Positions 35,659-43,670 of a DNA stretch of 64,000 nt are shown in pieces. This DNA comes from Vibrio campbellii CAIM 519 = NBRC 15631 = ATCC 25920 (GTDB taxonomy: Bacteria; Pseudomonadota; Gammaproteobacteria; Enterobacterales; Vibrionaceae), in NCBI RefSeq assembly GCF_002163755.1, contig NZ_CP015863.1:496001-560000 (forward strand), in the 5' to 3' direction. A program made the translations under genes and the position numbers. Under the pieces are notes generated by a model, which did no database searches, was not told where the DNA came from, and saw only the letters and a program-made list of their open reading frames with translations. Numbering within the stretch: position 1 is the first letter of the stretch; each line of letters begins with the position of its first letter.

Positions 35659-36712
35659 ACGTTTGATGGTGATGGCTGGTGGTACTGGCGGTCACGTGTT
35701 CCCGGGTCTTGCGGTAGCGAGGCAGCTACAAGAACAAGGTTGGGAGATTCGTTGGTTAGGCACCGCGGATAGAATGGAAGCCGAACTAGTGCCAAAACAT
35801 GGCATTGAAATCGACTTTATCAAAGTAAAAGGTCTACGAGGTCAAGGCGTTAAGCGTCTTCTTGCTGCACCATTTCAAATTATCAATGCCATCATGCAAG
35901 CTCGAACTCACATGAAACGCTGGCAGCCAGACGCAGTGCTTGGCATGGGCGGCTATGTTAGCGGTCCTGGTGGTATTGCCGCTTGGATGAGTGGTATTCC
36001 TGTAGTGCTGCACGAGCAGAATGCAGTCGCAGGCCTGACGAACCAATGGTTATCGAAAATCGCGAAGAAGGTATTTCAAGCTTTCCCTGGTGCGTTTCCA
36101 AATGCTGAAGTGGTTGGCAACCCGGTTCGTGAGGATGTGACTCAATTAGCAGCACCAACTGAGCGCATGCAAGAACGTCAAGGTCCAATTCGTATTTTGG
36201 TGATGGGCGGCAGCCAAGGCGCACGTATTCTTAACCAAATTCTGCCAGAAGTGATGGCAAAATTGGGTGATGATTACTGTATTCGTCATCAAGCGGGCAA
36301 AGGCTCCGCTGAAGAGGTGAACGCAGCATACCAAGCGAATGGTGTTGCGAATGCAGACGTTACAGAATTCATTGACGATGTTGCAGAAGCGTATGCATGG
36401 GCTGACCTTTTGGTTTGTCGTTCAGGAGCGTTAACCGTTTCGGAAGTCTCGGCGGCAGGCGTGGGGGCTATTTTTGTTCCGTTTATGCATAAAGACCGCC
36501 AGCAAGCACTGAATGCAGACCACTTAGTGGATTGCGGTGCGGCGAAAATGATTGAACAACCAGATTTAACCGTTGAGTCATTGACTCAGCAGATCCAACA
36601 ATTGGATCGACAAGCTTTACTTACAATGGCTGAGCAAGCGCGTGGCGCTGCAAAATTGAATGCTGACCGAGTTGTCGCACAAGCCATTGTCGCTTTGACC
36701 GAAAAGCGTTAA
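35645..36712 (+). CDS. murG: Lipid II-forming GlcNAc transferase MurG
   Basis: Peripheral membrane glycosyltransferase that adds GlcNAc to lipid I to form lipid II. The 355-aa sequence has the N-terminal glycine-rich GGTGGHVFPG (starting residue 12), GMGGYVSGPGGIAAWM, LHEQNAVAGLTN, the second G-loop MGGSQGARILNQ, and the UDP-GlcNAc-binding VCRSGALTVSEVSAAG with PFMHKDRQQALNA. Starts inside ftsW. Length matches E. coli (355). Confidence 0.97.
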   Translation: MKKNKRLMVMAGGTGGHVFPGLAVARQLQEQGWEIRWLGTADRMEAELVPKHGIEIDFIKVKGLRGQGVKRLLAAPFQIINAIMQARTHMKRWQPDAVLGMGGYVSGPGGIAAWMSGIPVVLHEQNAVAGLTNQWLSKIAKKVFQAFPGAFPNAEVVGNPVREDVTQLAAPTERMQERQGPIRILVMGGSQGARILNQILPEVMAKLGDDYCIRHQAGKGSAEEVNAAYQANGVANADVTEFIDDVAEAYAWADLLVCRSGALTVSEVSAAGVGAIFVPFMHKDRQQALNADHLVDCGAAKMIEQPDLTVESLTQQIQQLDRQALLTMAEQARGAAKLNADRVVAQAIVALTEKR

Positions 36713-36735
36713 CCGAATTATTGAGAATAGAATTG

Positions 36736-38193
36736 ATGACAATCCAACATACACAAGACTTAGCTCAGATTCGCGCAATGGTGCCAGAGATGCGCCGCGT
36801 GAAATCCATCCACTTCATCGGTATTGGTGGTGCGGGCATGAGCGGCATTGCAGAAGTGCTGTTGAACGAAGGCTACCAAATCACAGGCTCTGATCTATCA
36901 GAGAACCCAGTGACAGAGCGTTTAGTATCAAAGGGTGCAACCGTTTTTATCGGCCACCAAGCGAGCAATGTAGAAAAAGCCAGTGTTGTTGTGGTTTCAA
37001 CGGCGATTAACGAAGAAAACCCAGAAGTGATGGCAGCGCGTGAGTTACGTATTCCTATCGTACGTCGCGCAGAGATGTTGGCTGAATTGATGCGCTTCCG
37101 TCATGGGATTGCTGTTGCGGGTACGCACGGCAAAACAACGACCACGGCGCTTGTGACGCAAATCTATTCTGAAGCGGGCTTGGATCCAACCTTTGTTAAC
37201 GGTGGTTTGGTTAAGAGCGCGGGTACGAACGCACGTTTGGGCTCTAGCCGAATTTTGATTGCTGAAGCAGACGAAAGTGACGCTTCATTCTTGCATTTGC
37301 AACCTATGGTGAGCATCGTAACGAACATCGAAGCGGACCACATGGATACATACGGTGGTGACTTCGAAACCTTGAAGCAAACCTTCATTGACTTCCTTCA
37401 TAACCTACCGTTTTACGGCCAAGCAATTGTATGTATCGACGATCCTGTGATTCGTGAATTGATTCCTCGAATTAGCCGTCAAGTGATCACTTATGGTTTC
37501 TCTGAAGATGCGGATGTTCGTATCGAGGATTATCACCAAGAAGGTCAGCAAGGCAAATTCACCGTTGTACGCGAAGGTCGTGCGAATCTTGATATCACAC
37601 TAAATATTCCTGGCCGTCATAATGCCTTGAACGCATCAGCAGCAATTGCGGTAGCAACAGAAGATGACATTAGCGATGAAGCGATTTTAAAAGCAATGGC
37701 AGGTACTCAAGGTACTGGTCGTCGTTTTGACCATTTGGGTGAGTTTGATACGGGCAACGGCCATGCCATGCTTGTCGATGATTACGGTCACCACCCAACA
37801 GAAGTGGACGTAACTATCCATGCCGCGCGAAGTGGTTGGCAAGATAAGCGCTTAGTGATGATTTTCCAACCGCACCGTTACAGCCGAACTCGTGATTTAT
37901 ACGATGATTTTGCAAACGTACTTGAACAAGTTGATGTGCTGATCATGTTGGATGTATACGCCGCAGGTGAAAAGCCAATATCAGGTGCAGATGGTCGAGC
38001 ATTGTGCCGTACCATTCGCAGTCGTGGGAAGGTAGATCCAATTTTTGTCCCAGAAATCGAGCAATTACCTTCAGTTTTGGCTAACGTTATACAAGACGGC
38101 GACCTGATTTTGACTCAAGGCGCGGGTGATGTTGGTAAAGTGGCGAAGCAATTAGCAGCACTTGAATTGAACATTAGCAAGATGCTCGGTTAG
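36736..38193 (+). CDS. murC: UDP-MurNAc:L-alanine ligase MurC
   Basis: Adds the first amino acid, L-alanine, to UDP-MurNAc. The frame is open from TTG 36721, but ATG 36736 (MTIQHTQDLAQIRAMVPEMR) is chosen because the sequence from there aligns with known Vibrio MurC N-termini. From it, the Rossmann segment is HFIGIGGAGMSGIAEVL and the ATP loop GTHGKTT is at residues 129-135; EADESDASFL and FQPHRYSRTRDLYDDF follow. Length 485 aa. It is the last gene before a 191-bp gap preceding ftsQ. Confidence 0.96.
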   Translation: MTIQHTQDLAQIRAMVPEMRRVKSIHFIGIGGAGMSGIAEVLLNEGYQITGSDLSENPVTERLVSKGATVFIGHQASNVEKASVVVVSTAINEENPEVMAARELRIPIVRRAEMLAELMRFRHGIAVAGTHGKTTTTALVTQIYSEAGLDPTFVNGGLVKSAGTNARLGSSRILIAEADESDASFLHLQPMVSIVTNIEADHMDTYGGDFETLKQTFIDFLHNLPFYGQAIVCIDDPVIRELIPRISRQVITYGFSEDADVRIEDYHQEGQQGKFTVVREGRANLDITLNIPGRHNALNASAAIAVATEDDISDEAILKAMAGTQGTGRRFDHLGEFDTGNGHAMLVDDYGHHPTEVDVTIHAARSGWQDKRLVMIFQPHRYSRTRDLYDDFANVLEQVDVLIMLDVYAAGEKPISGADGRALCRTIRSRGKVDPIFVPEIEQLPSVLANVIQDGDLILTQGAGDVGKVAKQLAALELNISKMLG

Positions 38194-38202
38194 CGACCAA
38201 GG

Positions 38203-38248
38203 TTGACGCAAGGTACAGAGAAAGACCTAGATCTCGATTTTGCGTCAA
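38203..38248 (+). repeat. Inverted repeat after murC
   Basis: TTGACGCAA (38203-38211) and TTGCGTCAA (38240-38248) form a perfect 9-bp stem around 28 nt. It begins 10 nt after the murC stop. No T-run follows, so an ordinary terminator is unlikely. Confidence 0.55.
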
Positions 38249-38276
38249 GAACGTTGTGATTTATCGCTATCAGTGT

Positions 38277-38304
38277 TTGATAGTTTACAAGAGCTCAGTA
38301 TAAT
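38277..38304 (+). promoter_or_regulatory. Candidate promoter of ftsQAZ
   Basis: TTGATA (38277-38282), 16-nt spacer, perfect TATAAT (38299-38304). Inferred start near 38311, about 75 nt before ftsQ. Gives the division genes ftsQ-ftsA-ftsZ expression independent of the mur genes. Confidence 0.6.
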
Positions 38305-38384
38305 CCCAAGGTTAAAGTCAATGCTTTTGCCAATGTGTGCTAACACGGTGAAAAGTACAGGACAAAAGTCAGGAAACGAAGACG

Positions 38385-39170
38385 TTGTTGAATATTGCAC
38401 TTAATGAAGAGCGACTTAACACGGACAATAACCGTGGTCGCCAAGATAAAATCTTAGGTGCGCTATTTTTCGTTGTTGTGGTGACCTTAATTAGTTCTGT
38501 TTTGTACTCAGCGATCAGTTGGATGTGGGATGACCAAAGGTTACCTCTCTCCAAAATAGTACTTCAGGGAAAACTGGAGTATGTCACTGCAGACGATGTT
38601 CAAGCTGCGTTTAGCCAGATTGATCATATTGGCACCTTCATGTCACAAGACATTGATGTGTTGCAACATAGTGTTGAAGCCATTCCTTGGGTTGCGCATG
38701 CCGCGATCCGCAAACAATGGCCTGACACAGTAAAAGTATTTTTGACAGAACATCGCCCAGTCGCCATCTGGAATGGCAACGAGTTATTAGATAATAATGG
38801 CTTGGTATTTGGAGGCGATGTCGGCCTGCTAAAGGAAGAGAAAGTTAAGTTATATGGACCCAATGAAACCGGGCCGGAAGTCTTGCAAACCTATCGCGAA
38901 CTCCGACCTAAGTTCCAAACACTGGGTCTTGCTATATCGTCTCTTGTATTAAACGAGCGACGAGCTTGGCAGATCATCCTTGATAACGGTATTCGACTAG
39001 AGCTCGGTAAAGAGTCTCTGGATGAGCGAATAGAGCGTTTCTTCTTGCTCTACAACAAGCTTGGCAGTGACACACAAAGAATCAGTTATATCGATCTTAG
39101 GTACGATACGGGAGCCGCGGTTGGTTGGTTTCCTGAACATGAGTTAGAACAAGAGAGTACGAATGACTAA
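38385..39170 (+). CDS. ftsQ: Cell division protein FtsQ
   Basis: Bitopic divisome protein forming the FtsQ-FtsL-FtsB complex. The 261-aa sequence has a short cytoplasmic tail, a membrane helix (about 24-47, GALFFVVVVTLISSVLYSAI), a POTRA domain (LPLSKIVLQGKLEYVTADDVQAAF) and the beta domain (VKVFLTEHRPVAIWN). No ATG is available; a TTG at 38385 (or the adjacent TTG at 38388) after AGGAAACGAAGACG is the likely start, which keeps FtsQ low. Overlaps ftsA by 8 nt. No ddl gene lies upstream, unlike in E. coli. Confidence 0.94.
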   Translation: MLNIALNEERLNTDNNRGRQDKILGALFFVVVVTLISSVLYSAISWMWDDQRLPLSKIVLQGKLEYVTADDVQAAFSQIDHIGTFMSQDIDVLQHSVEAIPWVAHAAIRKQWPDTVKVFLTEHRPVAIWNGNELLDNNGLVFGGDVGLLKEEKVKLYGPNETGPEVLQTYRELRPKFQTLGLAISSLVLNERRAWQIILDNGIRLELGKESLDERIERFFLLYNKLGSDTQRISYIDLRYDTGAAVGWFPEHELEQESTND

Positions 39171-40425
39171 GGCCGCTGATGACAACATTATTGTTGGTCT
39201 TGATATAGGCACTGCAACCGTATCAGCTCTAGTGGGTGAGATTCTACCGGATGGCCAAATAAATATTATTGGTTCGGGTAGTAGCCCTTCACGTGGCATG
39301 GATAAAGGCGGCGTGAATGATTTGGAGTCGGTTGTAAAATCAGTACAACGCGCAATTGATCAAGCTGAGTTAATGGCGGAATGCCAAATCAGCCGAGTAT
39401 TTATTTCGTTGTCTGGTAAGCATATCGCAAGCCGAATTGAAAAAGGCATGGGCACTATATCGGACGAGGAAGTTTCTCAAGAAGATATGGATCGCGCTAT
39501 CCATACCGCAAAATCGATTAAAATCGGTGATGAACAACGAATCCTTCACGTGATTCCGCAAGAGTTCACCATCGACTACCAAGAGGGTATCAAAAATCCG
39601 CTTGGTTTATCTGGAGTGAGAATGGAAGTGAGTGTCCATTTGATCTCATGCCATAATGATATGGCACGCAATATTATTAAGGCGGTAGAACGCTGCGGCC
39701 TTAAAGTAGAGCAACTTGTTTTTTCTGGGCTTGCTGCGAGTAACGCGGTAATTACCGAGGATGAAAGAGAGCTTGGGGTTTGTGTGGTCGATATTGGCGC
39801 TGGCACGATGGATGTTTCTATCTGGACTGGTGGTGCATTACGTCACACAGAGGTATTTTCTTACGCAGGAAATGCTGTAACTAGCGATATTGCCTTTGCT
39901 TTTGGTACGCCTGTGAGCGATGCTGAAGAAATAAAGGTCAAATATGGTTGCGCCTTGAGTGAACTGGTCAGTAAGGATGACACGGTTAACGTTCCAAGCG
40001 TAGGTGGTCGACCTTCACGTAGTCTGCAGCGTCAGACTTTGTCAGAAGTGATTGAACCACGCTACTCTGAGCTTATGGGACTGGTTAACCAAACTATCGA
40101 CTCTGTACAAGCGAAATTGCGCGAAGAGGGCATTAAGCACCATCTCGCCGCGGGTGTAGTTCTTACCGGCGGTGCAGCGCAAATCGAGGGAGTGGTAGAA
40201 TGTGCGGAACGCGTATTCCGCAACCAAGTAAGGGTCGGCAAACCGCTCGAAGTCAGCGGATTAACTGACTATGTAAAAGAGCCGTACCATTCTACGGCAG
40301 TTGGATTACTTCATTACGCAAGAGACATGCAGTCTAGTGACGATAGCGATTATAATGAACCTAAGCGCTCATCTGTTACTGGCTTTTTCGGTAAATTGCG
40401 TAATTGGATACAAAAAGAGTTTTAA
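39163..40425 (+). CDS. ftsA: Cell division protein FtsA
   Basis: Actin-fold ATPase that tethers FtsZ to the membrane and recruits later divisome proteins. The 420-aa sequence has the phosphate-1 loop GLDIGTATVSALV near residue 12, the 1C domain, CVVDIGAGTMDVSIW (phosphate-2), VVLTGGAAQIEGV (adenosine site), and a C-terminal amphipathic helix GFFGKLRNWIQKEF that binds membrane. All elements intact. Starts within ftsQ and ends 30 nt before ftsZ. Confidence 0.97.
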   Translation: MTKAADDNIIVGLDIGTATVSALVGEILPDGQINIIGSGSSPSRGMDKGGVNDLESVVKSVQRAIDQAELMAECQISRVFISLSGKHIASRIEKGMGTISDEEVSQEDMDRAIHTAKSIKIGDEQRILHVIPQEFTIDYQEGIKNPLGLSGVRMEVSVHLISCHNDMARNIIKAVERCGLKVEQLVFSGLAASNAVITEDERELGVCVVDIGAGTMDVSIWTGGALRHTEVFSYAGNAVTSDIAFAFGTPVSDAEEIKVKYGCALSELVSKDDTVNVPSVGGRPSRSLQRQTLSEVIEPRYSELMGLVNQTIDSVQAKLREEGIKHHLAAGVVLTGGAAQIEGVVECAERVFRNQVRVGKPLEVSGLTDYVKEPYHSTAVGLLHYARDMQSSDDSDYNEPKRSSVTGFFGKLRNWIQKEF

Positions 40426-40455
40426 CCTGAGTTGCAGGATAAACGGAGACAACAC

Positions 40456-41703
40456 ATGTTTGAACCGATGATGGAAATGTCTGACGATGCAGTAATCAAG
40501 GTCGTTGGGGTTGGTGGCGGCGGTGGTAACGCTGTTGAACACATGGTGCGTGAATCCATCGAAGGTGTGGAATTCATCAGCGTCAACACTGATGCGCAAG
40601 CACTTCGTAAGACAAGCGTTGGCAATGTCATTCAGATTGGTGGTGATATCACTAAAGGTCTGGGGGCAGGTGCGAATCCACAGGTTGGCCGTGAGGCAGC
40701 TCTCGAAGACAGAGATAGACTTAAAGATTCCCTAACTGGTGCCGATATGGTGTTTATCGCAGCTGGTATGGGCGGTGGTACTGGTACTGGTGCAGCACCT
40801 GTTATCGCTGAAGTAGCAAAAGAGCTGGGGATTCTTACCGTTGCGGTAGTAACAAAACCGTTCAGCTTTGAAGGCAAAAAGCGTTTGGCATTTGCAGAGC
40901 AAGGTATCGATGAGCTGTCTAAGCACGTTGACTCTTTGATCACGATTCCAAACGAAAAGCTACTTAAAGTACTTGGTCGTGGTGTAACGCTGCTAGAAGC
41001 GTTTGCAAGCGCGAACGACGTTCTTAAGAACGCAGTTCAAGGTATTGCAGAGCTAATCACTCGTCCTGGCATGATCAACGTCGACTTTGCAGACGTACGC
41101 ACTGTAATGTCTGAAATGGGTCACGCAATGATGGGTAGCGGCATCGCGAAAGGCGAAGATCGTGCAGAAGAAGCAGCAGAGATGGCTATCTCTAGCCCGC
41201 TTCTAGAAGACATCGATCTAGCGGGTGCTCGTGGTGTTCTTGTTAACATCACTGCTGGTCTGGACATGCGTCTTGATGAGTTTGAGACAGTAGGTAACAC
41301 AGTGAAAGCATTTGCTTCGGACAATGCGACAGTGGTTATCGGTACTTCTCTAGACCCAGATATGACGGACGAAATCCGCGTAACAGTTGTTGCGACAGGT
41401 ATCGGCAACGAGAAAAAACCAGACATTACGCTAGTTGCTGGTGGCAAAGCGAAAGTAGCTCCGACGGCTGCGCCGCAAGCTCAACCACAACAGCAAGCTG
41501 TAGCGCCACAAGCTGAAGAGAAACCGGCACAAACTTTGCAAACTACTCCAGTGCAAGAGAAGCCACAGGTAACTCCTCAGCCGACAAACACAGTTTCTTC
41601 TTCTCCAGCTTCATCTGCGGGCCAAAGCTCAGCAGCACCAAAGCAAGAGAAAGAAAGCGGTTATTTAGATATTCCGGCATTTTTGCGTCGTCAGGCTGAT
41701 TAA
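40456..41703 (+). CDS. ftsZ: Cell division GTPase FtsZ
   Basis: Tubulin homologue that forms the Z-ring. The frame extends back to 40432, but the ATG at 40456 (MFEPMMEMSDDAVIKVVGVG) is the family start and has ACGGAGAC upstream. From it the tubulin signature GGGTGTG is residues 106-112; the T7 synergy-loop segment NVDFADVRTVM follows. After about residue 320 a Gln/Ala/Pro-rich linker leads to the conserved tail peptide YLDIPAFLRRQAD, which docks FtsA, ZipA and other partners. Length 415 aa. Followed by its own hairpin. Confidence 0.98.
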   Translation: MFEPMMEMSDDAVIKVVGVGGGGGNAVEHMVRESIEGVEFISVNTDAQALRKTSVGNVIQIGGDITKGLGAGANPQVGREAALEDRDRLKDSLTGADMVFIAAGMGGGTGTGAAPVIAEVAKELGILTVAVVTKPFSFEGKKRLAFAEQGIDELSKHVDSLITIPNEKLLKVLGRGVTLLEAFASANDVLKNAVQGIAELITRPGMINVDFADVRTVMSEMGHAMMGSGIAKGEDRAEEAAEMAISSPLLEDIDLAGARGVLVNITAGLDMRLDEFETVGNTVKAFASDNATVVIGTSLDPDMTDEIRVTVVATGIGNEKKPDITLVAGGKAKVAPTAAPQAQPQQQAVAPQAEEKPAQTLQTTPVQEKPQVTPQPTNTVSSSPASSAGQSSAAPKQEKESGYLDIPAFLRRQAD

Positions 41704-41748
41704 TCTTTAACCCGTAAATTTGACATAGCTCAAAATTATGGTAGCATT

Positions 41749-41778
41749 CACGGTCGACGTTACAGACGGCCGTGTTTT
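41749..41778 (+). terminator. Hairpin between ftsZ and lpxC
   Basis: CACGGTCG / CGGCCGTG stem (one G-U pair) with a 10-nt loop, followed by TTTT. Likely a partial terminator after ftsZ; the short T-run may let some transcription reach lpxC. Confidence 0.6.
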
Positions 41779-41804
41779 GTAGCATATTTTAGAGAGGCAA
41801 GCAG

Positions 41805-42722
41805 ATGATCAGACAACGTACTCTGAAAGAAATAGTGAAAACAACTGGTGTGGGTCTCCACTCTGGTCGTAAAGTCACACTTACTCTGCGCCCAGCTGCT
41901 GCTAATACAGGTATCATTTACCGTCGTACAGATGTAAACCCACCTGTAGATTTTCCAGCTGATCCAGCGTCCGTTCGTGACACTATGCTATGTACAGCAC
42001 TAGTGAACGACGAAGGCGTGCGTATTTCAACTGTTGAACACTTGAACGCGGCACTTGCTGGTATGGGCATCGACAACATTATTGTTGAAGTTGACGCACC
42101 TGAAATTCCAATCATGGATGGTAGCGCTAGCCCATTCGTATACTTGCTACAACAAGCAGGTATCGAAACGCAAAATGCGCCTAAGCGTTTTATCCGTATT
42201 AAGAAACCAGTTCGTTTTGAAGATGGCGATAAGTGGGCAGAGTTTGTTCCATTTAACGGCTTCCGTATGGACTTCGAAATTGAATTTAACCACCCTGCGA
42301 TCGAATCAGACGAGCAACGTCTTATGTTTGATTTCTCATCTCAAGGCTTCGTTCGCGAGATTTCTCGTGCACGTACATTTGGCTTCATGCGTGATATCGA
42401 AAACCTTCAATCACAAAACTTGTGTTTGGGTGGTAGTTTTGACTGTGCAATCGTACTTGATGACTACCGTATCCTTAACGAAGAAGGTTTACGCTTTGAC
42501 AATGAGTTTGTAACTCATAAAGTATTGGATGCTATTGGTGATCTTTACATGTGTGGTCACGCAATTATCGGTGAGTTCCGTGCATACAAATCAGGTCACG
42601 GTCTAAACAACCAACTTCTTCGTGCTGTTCTTGCTGATCAAGAAGCATGGGAATGGACAACATTTGAAGAAGAAGAAGGTTCACCAGTCGCATTTGCACA
42701 ACCAAATATGGTTCTAGCGTAA
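41805..42722 (+). CDS. lpxC: UDP-3-O-acyl-GlcNAc deacetylase LpxC
   Basis: Zinc enzyme for the committed step of lipid A synthesis. The 305-aa sequence, the same length as E. coli LpxC, has zinc ligands His79 (STVEHLNAAL), His238 and Asp242 (THKVLDAIGD), and the catalytic His265 (KSGHGLNNQLL). Ends ...EEGSPVAFAQPNMVLA. The C-terminal tail in E. coli is the FtsH degradation signal. It closes the dcw region and is followed by a bidirectional terminator facing dciA. Confidence 0.97.
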   Translation: MIRQRTLKEIVKTTGVGLHSGRKVTLTLRPAAANTGIIYRRTDVNPPVDFPADPASVRDTMLCTALVNDEGVRISTVEHLNAALAGMGIDNIIVEVDAPEIPIMDGSASPFVYLLQQAGIETQNAPKRFIRIKKPVRFEDGDKWAEFVPFNGFRMDFEIEFNHPAIESDEQRLMFDFSSQGFVREISRARTFGFMRDIENLQSQNLCLGGSFDCAIVLDDYRILNEEGLRFDNEFVTHKVLDAIGDLYMCGHAIIGEFRAYKSGHGLNNQLLRAVLADQEAWEWTTFEEEEGSPVAFAQPNMVLA

Positions 42723-42744
42723 AATACGCAAACGCAAACAAATT

Positions 42745-42772
42745 AAAAAAGCCAGGCAATGCCTGGCTTTTT
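42745..42772. terminator. Bidirectional terminator between lpxC and dciA
   Basis: AAAAAGCCAGGC-aat-GCCTGGCTTTTT, symmetric, between convergent genes. Confidence 0.9.
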
Positions 42773-42791
42773 AGTATCTGAAGTTTCGTTG

Positions 42792-43250
42792 CTATTTTTC
42801 GCTTTTCTTCTCTGCCATATCGGCAAGGCGTTTCAAGCGTTCTTGGATCTTCGGTGGCGCCATATCAGCAATGATCAACAGCGAGTTTGCCGCGGATTCG
42901 GTTAATGGTGGACGCTTTGGTTTGTTCTCTTGTTCGAACCGATTACGGTAAAGGGAAGGGTTGATTCTTACCTCCACACTCATTAATTTTGCGTAGCCTT
43001 GGGTTCTCAGTTTATTGAGGATCATTAGGCGATCGTAATCGATCTTCATTTTGATTGCAGCACTTGATACATCAATTAATAAATGACCGCTGCGAACGTT
43101 CGCCACACGGCAATGATCGGCCGTTCCTTTTGGCAAGATCTCCTGCAATGCCTGATTCAGCTGCAAGATTTCCCCTGCATGCTCTTGAATCTGCTTAAAC
43201 TGAGATTCAGCAATAAGGTCGTCTGTTGAGGTAGGGCGATGATCACGCAT
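42792..43250 (-). CDS. dciA: Replicative helicase loader DciA (DUF721)
   Basis: Ancestral partner that loads the replicative helicase DnaB; most bacteria use it, while E. coli replaced it with phage-derived DnaC. The 152-aa sequence has an N-terminal DUF721 domain (about residues 20-105), with LNQALQEILPKGTADHCRVANVR and the typical LLIDVSSAAIKMKIDYDR. A disordered basic and proline-bearing segment (NRFEQENKPKRPPLT) leads to a C-terminal helix. It lies head to head with secA, in the place held by secM in enterics. No other gene shares its transcript in view. Confidence 0.88.
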   Translation of the reverse strand: MRDHRPTSTDDLIAESQFKQIQEHAGEILQLNQALQEILPKGTADHCRVANVRSGHLLIDVSSAAIKMKIDYDRLMILNKLRTQGYAKLMSVEVRINPSLYRNRFEQENKPKRPPLTESAANSLLIIADMAPPKIQERLKRLADMAEKKSEK

Positions 43251-43670
43251 AGGTAAAATCTAATTTTGTTGAGATATGGGTATTCTAGAGCAGCTTTCTG
43301 CTTAGGTATAGTTTACATTATGGCCTTTATCTTCAACTTCACCAGACGATTTGGGTTTAGCAAGTAAAAGCGGATTGTTTTGAAAATGCTGACTTTACGC
43401 CGTGAGGCCTGTGTAATACTGGCTAATCCGCCATCAGTTTGTCTAAAAACTTACGAGTGCTTCAAACAAATACGTCTATTTATGGTTGTATCGATGAAAA
43501 ATCCTTACACTAAGCCACATTGATTCAAAATTTAGCCTTGAAATATGGATGTTTGAACTCAATATCTTTGATAAATGATTTATCTCAGTATTCTTAGTTC
43601 CAAACTGGCAGAGACTGAAGGCATTACGAGTAGATCGGGAACGGTCTGATTAAAGAGAGATCCACGAAAA
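43251..43670. other. Divergent spacer between dciA and secA; no secM seen
   Basis: 420 bp of A/T-rich DNA. The only forward frame of note is 45 codons (43386-43523), without signal peptide or SecM-type arrest end. No strong promoter hexamer pair or terminator stood out. It must contain the promoters of both divergent genes. Confidence 0.5.

Noticed and set aside
43386..43523. 45-codon forward frame upstream of secA, considered as a SecM analogue
   Set aside because: No signal peptide, no arrest-like C-terminus and no clear ribosome site.
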